A DNA stretch of 13,818 bases, taken from positions 1 through 13,818 of the forward strand of contig DASWUZ010000115.1 in the NCBI GenBank assembly GCA_036401395.1, in the 5' to 3' direction. Made by a program: the position numbers and the translations under genes. Positions 1 to 5,865 of this stretch are shown piece after piece. Numbering within the stretch: the first letter of the stretch is position 1; every line of letters begins with the position of its first letter. The notes beneath the pieces were generated by a model. It worked only from the letters and a program-made list of their open reading frames with translations, was not told the DNA's origin and ran no database searches. The DNA is from DASWUZ01 sp036401395 (GTDB taxonomy: Bacteria > Acidobacteriota > Terriglobia > Terriglobales > Acidobacteriaceae).

Positions 1-147
1 GGCGAGGATGAAAACGCGGCCCATTGGCTGCGAAAGCCGAAGACGCGATTTCAAGGGCGCACTCCATTCGAGTTATTACGAACTGAGGCCGGAGGGCGGC
101 TTGTAGAGGAAATGTTGCTGCAAATCGACTACGGTTTTTTCGCCTGA
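1..147 (+). CDS. C-terminal part of MbcA/ParS/Xre-type antitoxin (partial)
   Basis: The frame is open from base 1 and ends at TGA 145-147, giving 48 residues with the N-terminus outside the window. The translation includes AAHWLRKPKTRFQGRTPFE, then LLRTEAGGRLVEEMLLQI and FFA at the end. This is the toxin-binding C-terminal domain (DUF2384-like) of antitoxins paired with RES toxins: an 'A..WL..P...F.G.TP..LL.T..G...V...L..I..G' pattern is known for that family. The stop lies 3 bases before the ATG of a RES-domain gene, the usual antitoxin-then-toxin order. In this family the N-terminal half normally carries an Xre-like DNA-binding fold that autorepresses the operon; that part cannot be seen here. 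Confidence 0.85.
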   Translation, partial: GEDENAAHWLRKPKTRFQGRTPFELLRTEAGGRLVEEMLLQIDYGFFA

Positions 148-150
148 ACT

Positions 151-594
151 ATGTATCTTTGGCGGATCAGCAATCACTTCAATTTGGATGGGGCTGGCGG
201 AATCTACGCGGGTGGCCGGTGGCACACCCAGGGTCATCCGATTGTTTACTGCACGCTGAATTCTTCCACGTCCTTGCTCGAAATGCTGGTCCACTTTAAT
301 GTTGATTCGGATCGTCCACCGCGGCATCTGCACATTCTCAAAATAGAAGTCCCTGATGCGTGCTCTGTGGAGATCGTCAAGACTCTTCCCGGAGACTGGG
401 TCAACAACCCAGCGTCAACTCAGCGTCTTGGCGACCTCTGGTTGACCCAGCGACGTTCTTTACTACTGGAAGTCCCTAACGCCATCGTTCCTGAGACCTG
501 GAACGTGCTTATCAATCCGCTCCATTCTGAGGCGAATCTCCTCAAGATCGTCGCCAACTATGAGCATGCTCTGGATCCTCGGTTGCTCCGATAG
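151..594 (+). CDS. RES-domain toxin (NAD+-degrading type) of a RES-Xre toxin-antitoxin pair
   Basis: This 147-residue protein is the normal length for a stand-alone RES-domain toxin. Family signatures visible are WRIS at 4-7, GGRWH at 21-25, IVYC at 31-34, SLLEMLVHF at 41-49 and the late LLLEVPNAIVPETWNVLINP stretch. Characterised RES toxins (MbcT, ParT and relatives) consume NAD+ or ADP-ribosylate targets by a fold related to diphtheria toxin. Conserved Arg and Glu line the pocket, so R23, Y33 and E44 are plausible active-site residues here (inference from position). The ATG at 151 follows the antitoxin stop by 3 bases without a clear Shine-Dalgarno, so translation is probably coupled to the antitoxin. 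The frame is intact. No signal peptide or membrane segment is seen, so a cytoplasmic location is expected. Confidence 0.88.
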   Translation: MYLWRISNHFNLDGAGGIYAGGRWHTQGHPIVYCTLNSSTSLLEMLVHFNVDSDRPPRHLHILKIEVPDACSVEIVKTLPGDWVNNPASTQRLGDLWLTQRRSLLLEVPNAIVPETWNVLINPLHSEANLLKIVANYEHALDPRLLR

Positions 595-618
595 CTAGGG
601 CTAGGGCACTACAACTGG

Positions 619-624
619 TAAACT
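619..624 (+). promoter_or_regulatory. candidate -10 element upstream of typA
   Basis: TAAACT lies in the 138-bp gap between the toxin and typA, about 108 bases before the typA start. No convincing -35 hexamer is found 16-18 bases upstream, so this is weak. It would give typA a leader of roughly 100 bases. Confidence 0.25.
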
Positions 625-732
625 AGACATGGACTCCGATACTGAACCTGCTGCGCCTGCCCGTTTCCCCCCTCCAGCAAGGAACTAATCGACCCAAATT
701 GAGCCTGAGAATTAAAGAGGAAGACTGCGCCT

Positions 733-2550
733 GTGAGCACGACTATACGCAACATCGCCATTATCGCCCACGTTGATCATGGCAAGACCACGCTCGTCGA
801 CGCGCTACTGCGGCAGGCCGGAACATTCCGCGCCAATGAAGCCGTCGCCGAGCGCGTCATGGACTCGAATGACCTCGAGCGCGAGCGCGGCATCACCATC
901 CTCGCCAAGAACACGGCGGTCTACTACCACGATACGAAGATCAATATTGTTGACACGCCGGGCCACGCCGACTTCGGTGGTGAAGTTGAGCGTGCGCTGA
1001 AGATGGTCGATGGGGTCATGCTGCTCGTCGACGCCTCAGAGGGCCCGCTGCCCCAGACCCGTTACGTGCTGTCTAAGGCCCTCGAAGCGAAGCTGATTCC
1101 CATGGTCGTGATCAATAAGATCGACCGCCCCGATGCGCGCATCGCAGAGGTCCTCGATGAAATCTACGATCTCTTCATCGATCTTGACGCCCACGAAGAC
1201 CAGCTTGACTTCCCCGTACTCTACACCAATGCGCGCACCGGAACCGCGACCACTGACCTCGCCGTCCCGGGAGTAGACCTGCAGCCGCTCTTTGAGTCCA
1301 TCGTGCAGACCATCCCTGCGGCGACCGGCGATCCCAACGGCACGCTTCAAATCCTCGTAACCAACCTGGATTACTCCGACTATCTCGGCCGGCTCGCCAT
1401 TGCCCGCGTCTTCAACGGCACGCTGCACGCCGGTGAAGAGGTGACCATCTCCAAGCGCGACGGCACGATGCAAAAAACAAAGATCACCAAGCTTTTCAGC
1501 TTCAAGGGCCTCAAGCGCACTGATATTACGGAGACCGAAATCGGCGACATCGTGGCCATTGCCGGCGTTGAGGGCATCACCATCGGCGAGACGATTACGA
1601 GTCTTGAGAATCCGGCACCGCTGCCGTTGATCATTATTGACGAGCCGACGATTGCCATGCAGATGTCGGTGAACAATGGGCCGATGGCGGGCCGCGAAGG
1701 CCAGTACGTAACGTCGCGGAATATTCGCGAGCGGTTGGAAAAGGAGCTGCTGACCAACGTCTCCATCCGCGTCGAAGAACTGGGCACTCCAGACAGCTTC
1801 AAGATTCTTGGACGCGGGGAGCTGCAACTCGCAATTCTCATCGAAATCATGCGCCGGGAAGGTTTCGAGATGATGGTCGGTCGCCCCGAGATCGTCACCA
1901 AAGTAGTCGACGGCAAAGTGATGGAGCCGGTCGAGCATCTCACCATCGACGTCCCTGAAAACTTCGTCGGCGTAGTCATCGAAAAGCTCGGGCCACGCAA
2001 GGGCGAGATGGTCAAGATGCATAACCACGGCTACGGCCGCGTCCGTCTGGAGTTTCGCGTCCCCAGCCGCGGCCTCATCGGTCTGCGCAGCGAGATGCTC
2101 ACCGAGACGCGCGGCACCATCGTGATGAACACCATCTTCGATGGCTACATGGCGCACCAGGGCGACATTCCGCAGCGTCAGACGGGCGCGCTCATCTCTG
2201 ACCGGGCAGGCACGACCACCACCTATTCGCTGAACGCGCTGCAGGAGCGCGGGACGCTGCTACTGACAGCCGGGGTTGAAGTTTATGAGGGCATGATCGT
2301 CGGCGAGCACTCGCGCGACAACGACCTCGATGTCAACGTGGTCCGCGAAAAGAAACTGACCAACATGCGCGCTTCGAGCGCCGATGAGGCAGTGCGGCTC
2401 GTCCCCTTCCGCGCCCTCAATCTCGAACAGGCGATCGAGTTCATAGCCGAAGACGAACTTGTCGAGGTCACCCCCAAATCCCTCCGCCTCCGCAAGAAAA
2501 TCCTCCAGGCCAACCGCCGCCCCAAGCGCCAGGCGGTTTCCAGCAACTGA
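733..2550 (+). CDS. typA: Translational GTPase TypA/BipA
   Basis: This 605-residue protein has the usual TypA length. It is a ribosome-associated GTPase related to EF-G and LepA, involved in ribosome assembly and stress or cold adaptation. Visible GTPase motifs are G1 AHVDHGKT (12-19), switch I RERGITI (50-56), G3 DTPGHADF (74-81, with the catalytic-type His at 78), and G4 NKID (128-131). An EF-Tu-like beta-barrel follows, then EF-G-like domains, then a TypA-specific C-terminal domain containing GRVRLEFRVPSRGLIGLRSE and NDLDVNVVREKKLTNMRAS. The start is GTG at 733, giving MSTTIRNIAIIAHVDHGKT, the standard TypA N-terminus. AAAGAGGAAG at about 714-723 serves as the ribosome binding site with a longish spacer. 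The gene is intact and probably monocistronic: the next gene is convergent. Confidence 0.97.
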   Translation: MSTTIRNIAIIAHVDHGKTTLVDALLRQAGTFRANEAVAERVMDSNDLERERGITILAKNTAVYYHDTKINIVDTPGHADFGGEVERALKMVDGVMLLVDASEGPLPQTRYVLSKALEAKLIPMVVINKIDRPDARIAEVLDEIYDLFIDLDAHEDQLDFPVLYTNARTGTATTDLAVPGVDLQPLFESIVQTIPAATGDPNGTLQILVTNLDYSDYLGRLAIARVFNGTLHAGEEVTISKRDGTMQKTKITKLFSFKGLKRTDITETEIGDIVAIAGVEGITIGETITSLENPAPLPLIIIDEPTIAMQMSVNNGPMAGREGQYVTSRNIRERLEKELLTNVSIRVEELGTPDSFKILGRGELQLAILIEIMRREGFEMMVGRPEIVTKVVDGKVMEPVEHLTIDVPENFVGVVIEKLGPRKGEMVKMHNHGYGRVRLEFRVPSRGLIGLRSEMLTETRGTIVMNTIFDGYMAHQGDIPQRQTGALISDRAGTTTTYSLNALQERGTLLLTAGVEVYEGMIVGEHSRDNDLDVNVVREKKLTNMRASSADEAVRLVPFRALNLEQAIEFIAEDELVEVTPKSLRLRKKILQANRRPKRQAVSSN

Positions 2551-2567
2551 CCTCAATCAGCCGGATG

Positions 2568-2591
2568 GCGGGTGCGATCCGCAATACCCGC
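2568..2591 (+). terminator. GC-rich hairpin after typA, possible terminator
   Basis: The outer arms GCGGGT (2568-2573) and ACCCGC (2586-2591) pair perfectly. An inner GCG/CGC pair closes on a three-base loop. It starts 18 bases after the typA stop. Only a weak T/C-rich stretch follows, so it is not a textbook intrinsic terminator. Confidence 0.35.
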
Positions 2592-2629
2592 AAAATCTCC
2601 TCTTCACTGCCTACGCTTCGCCATCTTCA

Positions 2630-2655
2630 GGTTCGCCTCTCGCTTCGAGAGAACC
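2630..2655. other. strong stem-loop in the typA/secreted-protein convergent gap
   Basis: GGTT (2630-2633) pairs with AACC (2652-2655), and CTCTCG (2637-2642) pairs with CGAGAG (2646-2651) around a CTT loop; CGC bulges on one side. It is a 10-bp stem between two convergent genes, so it could help end transcription from either side, but no T-tract is present on either strand. The rest of 2551-2797 shows nothing recognisable. Confidence 0.4.
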
Positions 2656-2797
2656 ACGCCTCGGCTGAACTACTCAATTTCATATCGGGCGGCTTAGTTT
2701 CTGGATTTGCGTCACAGGTTACCACCGGTCGTTTGCGCCGCCCCCAGTTTGGTAGATCTACTCCCGAGAGGCGCATTCGGCGTTGCGCTTTTCGGAA

Positions 2798-3976
2798 TCA
2801 ATGATCCGCGATGCTATACAAGAATAGCTTGCTTGAAGTCTTTTGGTATGTGATGAAGAAAGGCTTCGTCTTGCTTGCCGCTATGCGAACCCCGCAAAAG
2901 GGTGTCGCGCAATCGGCTGGGTCCTCAACAACAGCCGCCGTCTTAGAAATTCCTGCTCTCCACACCGAAAATGAACTTGAGACGGTTTTCCAAGTCTCAG
3001 TCAATGGGTTGTATTCGCTCATTCCCGTGAAGCCTACCAGGTACTTATCATCCACGACTCCCACCGCGTAATGAACTCCCGTTGGGGAACAATATTTGCG
3101 AGAGACCCCGAACGAAAGTGGCCTCACAATGGAGTATCTATAGCCTGGCGAAACGGATAGGATGCACTCTGATTTGGAGTCAGCCAATTTGCTGCTCGCA
3201 GCCAATATATCCGGTCCTAGGAAGCTCATCTCCGACACCGAAGTGGCCCGATCATCATCCGTGGCTTTGGTGCAGACGAGATCAGGACTGTCCTGGCACA
3301 TGTATATGCCCGGTCTGCTTTTAAGACCTCTTCGGTCGTCTAAATAGATGCCGATTTGGCCCGCTTGGGAAACAATGATCAAAGCACTCATCTCCGCATA
3401 CCAATCAAACGAGGAGTCGATAGTTAGCAAGACCGTTTCCTGTTGTTTCTCTCCTTTCGGCAGGGAGTAGCTGGTAAGAAACATAGTTCCATCTTTTCGA
3501 GCAGACAGCACGAGCACTCTGCGGTGAAAGTCATCTACGGCAAAATCAATGATGGTCTGACCGTCTACTTGAGCCATTGTTCCAATAGTCCCCAGACTGT
3601 CCGGATCCATGATCTCCAAATGTGACTTCGCACTGCATACATAGATCCGATGGGAAGTTGTCGATATTTCTACGCGTCCACAAGGGTCCGATGACGGGCC
3701 CACAGAAATATCGTCGATAACCCTCTTGCTAATCATGGTGTGGCTCTCGATATTCCAGGAAGACAGTTGTCTGAAATAACCGTTGAGCAATACGCCATTC
3801 TCCGGCGAATGGACATACTGCTGAACAACGAACATCCCTTTGTCCTCGTAGAACGCGGCCCCAGGAACATCTCCGGGGGAGAGTTCGACTCTTGAGCCCT
3901 CGATAAGCAGGCTTTGTCCTTGCATTCGAAGCAAAACGATAGACAACAACCAGCAGATGTAGATGATCTTCTTCAT
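2798..3976 (-). CDS. Secreted protein of unknown function, beta-propeller-like
   Basis: I do not recognise a named family in these 392 residues. The N-terminus MKKIIYICWLLSIVLLRMQG is a signal peptide (positive start, hydrophobic core), with likely cleavage near residues 20-21, so export is expected. The mature part is full of short beta-strand-like stretches separated by polar turns, such as RRVLVLSAR, IGIYLDD, RVEISTTSHRIYVC, KLFLYSIAD and YNPLTETWKTV. That is the texture of a six- or seven-bladed propeller (NHL, Kelch or lactonase-like); this fold call is inference. It has several Cys (for example PCGRVEI, ATPFCGVR) that could form disulphides. The start ATG 3976 has TAGGGT upstream as ribosome binding site and a TACAAT box 20 bases before it. 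The gene is AT-richer than typA and sits in a repeat-bearing accessory region, suggesting lineage-specific or acquired DNA. It is convergent with typA. Confidence 0.75.
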   Translation of the reverse strand: MKKIIYICWLLSIVLLRMQGQSLLIEGSRVELSPGDVPGAAFYEDKGMFVVQQYVHSPENGVLLNGYFRQLSSWNIESHTMISKRVIDDISVGPSSDPCGRVEISTTSHRIYVCSAKSHLEIMDPDSLGTIGTMAQVDGQTIIDFAVDDFHRRVLVLSARKDGTMFLTSYSLPKGEKQQETVLLTIDSSFDWYAEMSALIIVSQAGQIGIYLDDRRGLKSRPGIYMCQDSPDLVCTKATDDDRATSVSEMSFLGPDILAASSKLADSKSECILSVSPGYRYSIVRPLSFGVSRKYCSPTGVHYAVGVVDDKYLVGFTGMSEYNPLTETWKTVSSSFSVWRAGISKTAAVVEDPADCATPFCGVRIAASKTKPFFITYQKTSSKLFLYSIADH

Positions 3977-3996
3977 ATCAGCACCCTAAATCCAGC

Positions 3997-4002
3997 ATTG
4001 TA
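3997..4002 (-). promoter_or_regulatory. candidate -10 box (TACAAT) for the 392-residue secreted protein gene
   Basis: Read on the - strand, TACAAT ends 20 bases before the ATG at 3976, and AGGG follows as the ribosome binding site. The -35 region is not canonical. The predicted leader is very short, about 13-14 bases. Confidence 0.4.
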
Positions 4003-4080
4003 CTGTGCCCGAAGAAGATCGAACCGATACCGAGATCCCATCCCCCGTGGAGGACTGCTCCAACGCCAGATCCCCAACGT

Positions 4081-4213
4081 GCCGGGTGCCCCACCCATGA
4101 CACGCACTTGGTCATGGGTGGGTTCTAGTGCCTGGAACGGCTCCATGACAAATGGTCTAAAGCGATACCACCAGGAAGGCCATTACCATTCACCTGTTAC
4201 TTTCATTTCTCAG
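4081..4213. repeat. Direct repeat copy 1 with palindromic core
   Basis: This 133-bp unit matches 5078-5212 with only two differences: C at 4141 versus T at 5138, and G versus AAA after CTAAAGC. Its core is a perfect inverted repeat, CCCACCCATGAC (4090-4101) and GTCATGGGTGGG (4111-4122), with 9 loop bases. It ends 4 bases from the stop codon of the gene at 4218-4952 and lies 104 bases upstream of the 392-residue gene. No transposase is nearby, so it resembles a non-autonomous REP- or MITE-like element. The flanking 3977-4080 holds only the candidate promoter. Confidence 0.9.
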
Positions 4214-4217
4214 GTCA

Positions 4218-4952
4218 CTACGGCAAGCTGCTCTTGGCTCTTGGCGATAACAACTCAAGGTCGCCGATGAGCCTTTGCCCGAGCACCTGACTCCAGCCGG
4301 CTGCCAATTCTTCAGGGCTCAATCGTCGCAGAATTCTACCTGAAGATGTCGAGATTTCGTATCCGCCAAAATAATCAGCTTCCCTGCAAATTCCAAGCGG
4401 AGGGACTTCTGCGGTCAGAAGGATTCGTTCCGATCCTTTCAGCCATTTAAGGCCGGCGATGTTCGGATCATTTCCAATGCCGTAACCGAAACACCGATGG
4501 CGGTGCTCAAAATCTAACCGAACTGTTTTATTGACGCCCCCTATCGAGATGATCTTGCCTTCTGCGATTCGATAGAGCCTAACCTCATACCCTGTGGTGT
4601 ATCCAGTACCGGCTGTAATAAAGAATCCGCGGCTGTCTGGTGCCCATGCGAATTCGGCGGGATACAAAAGGAGTGAATCCTTGGCGACAATCTTTTTGGC
4701 ACCATCTTCTATCCACCAGTGGTCCTTCAGGATGTGCGCGAGCTTCTTATGGTCCGGGGCGAATATTAGGATGTCTCGCGACTCGTACGGCGCCTTCCGA
4801 CGTTCCGTAGATAGATCCACTGCATCTTTGGACCACCGTCCCTGACTACATCCAGGCGGGCACTCCACAGCTTGCCCGCTTATTGCAGGTCCCATAAGCA
4901 GGGGCAGAATCAACAGCAGAGTTGAGGTAGCGGATCTCTTTAGTGTGGGCAT
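4218..4952 (-). CDS. Secreted protein of unknown function, WD40/TolB-like strand pattern
   Basis: These 244 residues have no recognised family name. The N-terminus MPTLKRSATSTLLLILPLLM followed by GPAISGQA is a signal peptide, so export is expected. The mature part opens with a Cys pair (VECPPGC). It then shows propeller-like phrases: ILIFAPDHKKLAHILKD, EFAWAPDSRGFFITAG and YEVRLYRIAEGKIISIGG. These resemble 'W.PD...' blades of WD40-like or TolB-like proteins. At this length it would be an incomplete propeller, or one that needs a partner. Further Cys residues are in HRCFGYG and ICREADYF. ATG 4952 is supported by GAAGG four bases upstream and a TACAAT box 15 bases upstream. The gene sits exactly between two copies of a direct repeat. 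Its coding sequence is AT-richer than typA. Function is unknown. Confidence 0.72.
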   Translation of the reverse strand: MPTLKRSATSTLLLILPLLMGPAISGQAVECPPGCSQGRWSKDAVDLSTERRKAPYESRDILIFAPDHKKLAHILKDHWWIEDGAKKIVAKDSLLLYPAEFAWAPDSRGFFITAGTGYTTGYEVRLYRIAEGKIISIGGVNKTVRLDFEHRHRCFGYGIGNDPNIAGLKWLKGSERILLTAEVPPLGICREADYFGGYEISTSSGRILRRLSPEELAAGWSQVLGQRLIGDLELLSPRAKSSLP

Positions 4953-4967
4953 TTTGCCTTCGATCCC

Positions 4968-4973
4968 ATTGTA
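4968..4973 (-). promoter_or_regulatory. candidate -10 box (TACAAT) for the 244-residue secreted protein gene
   Basis: On the - strand TACAAT ends 15 bases before the ATG at 4952, with GAAGG between them. The same hexamer sits at nearly the same place before the other secreted gene (3997-4002). No -35 match is seen; the leader would be only about 8 bases. Confidence 0.4.
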
Positions 4974-5077
4974 ATGAATGCAACGACGGGCACCCTTCGG
5001 GTTGCGGCATTCGCCTGCTCCTGATTGGAATACCTATAAACGTCGAGGCGATTTACATTTGCGGCGCGGTTAACGCC

Positions 5078-5212
5078 GCCGGGTGCCCCACCCATGACAC
5101 GCACTTGGTCATGGGTGGGTTCTAGTGCCTGGAACGGTTCCATGACAAATGGTCTAAAGCAAAATACCACCAGGAAGGCCATTACCATTCACCTGTTACT
5201 TTCATTTCTCAG
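5078..5212. repeat. Direct repeat copy 2 with palindromic core
   Basis: This 135-bp unit is in the same orientation as 4081-4213 and nearly identical to it. Inverted-repeat arms are at 5087-5098 and 5108-5119. It starts 126 bases upstream of the ATG of the gene at 4218-4952. Near-identity of two non-coding copies about 1 kb apart indicates recent duplication or gene conversion. Confidence 0.9.
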
Positions 5213-5607
5213 TCAGCTATCAGTAATAAAGAAGACGGCAGGCATCGCACCCCGTACCTATCCACAAAACTGCGGCCCAGCCAACTTTGTCAATAGGTAA
5301 CCCAAAAGAAATCGTCCAGACGCCTCATTCGAAGTCACTTAGAAAACCCCTACGTTGGCGTAGTCAAAGGCGCCCGGGGCGTACACTTGTTTTAGGTGGA
5401 GTTCAAACGTTGCATTTCAGCAACCACTTAAGCGTCTAAGCGTTCGTCGCAGGACAAGTCTCCATTCCTGGGCTCTTGTTACACCCGAAAAAGCTACCAT
5501 CTCTTTCGCAGCCTTGCATGACAAGGTGGCCAGGTTTCTCTCCCTGCGTCTGGTGTGGAAAGGCTGTTGAGAGTTCCGGCGCAGGCGAACCATATCCTGC
5601 CCTCGGT

Positions 5608-5660
5608 TCCGGTGCCCCCCCGCGCCCACCCAATGACACGCACTTGGTCAGAGGGTCTGG
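5608..5660. repeat. Degenerate third copy of the palindromic repeat core
   Basis: ATGACACGCACTTGGTCA at 5633-5650 is identical to the centre of the two full repeats, and a GGTGCCCC / CCCACC context lies to its left. The outer arms no longer pair (CCCAATGAC versus GTCAGAGGG), and the 3' half of the full unit is absent. Confidence 0.75.
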
Positions 5661-5752
5661 TACCCTGACTGGGCAGTTCCGGTTTGCGGCAAGATAGTTC
5701 CCGCTCCCCGCAGAGGGTACCTGATTATCCACTGGTTTTTGGCGCATACCTC

Positions 5753-5781
5753 TTGTTTGCAGATGGATACCTGCGCATAAT
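5753..5781 (+). promoter_or_regulatory. candidate sigma70-type promoter for the MerR-HTH/TPR gene
   Basis: TTGTTT (5753-5758) and CATAAT (5776-5781) are separated by exactly 17 bases. The expected start of transcription is about 5788, leaving a leader of roughly 78 bases. The spacer carries a small dyad, GCAG (5759-5762) and CTGC (5771-5774). Confidence 0.45.
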
Positions 5782-5865
5782 CGCCTTAGGGAAACGATCG
5801 CTCTACTGTCGTGTCCTCTCGCAGTGGATGAGACCCGCTTCAAATGCGCGCCGTGGGAGTGTGTT

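Larger units (their letters stand above)
5213..5865. other. 653-bp stretch without a convincing gene
   Basis: Open frames here on both strands are short, proline/arginine-rich or built from the repeat, and none shows a ribosome binding site or family motif. The stretch contains a degenerate copy of the palindromic repeat (5608-5660) and, near its right end, a candidate promoter (5753-5781). It may hold decayed DNA belonging to the accessory region. Confidence 0.6.

Noticed and set aside
1036..2157. 373-codon open frame on the - strand inside typA
   Set aside because: It is antisense to an unmistakable typA, with His/Asp/Leu-rich composition typical of a shadow of GC-rich coding DNA and no family motif.
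4940..5188. 82-codon - strand frame starting in repeat copy 2
   Set aside because: The same frame is broken in copy 1 by a 2-base difference, and its second half overlaps the promoter and start of the 244-residue gene. Most likely not coding.
4081..5212. Insertion sequence or composite transposon bounded by the direct repeats
   Set aside because: The enclosed gene is a secreted protein, not a transposase. No target-site duplication could be recognised by eye.
5300..5440. Possible tRNA-like 3' end (GGAGTTCAAAC) in the gene-free stretch
   Set aside because: No matching acceptor stem, anticodon arm or CCA could be built around it.
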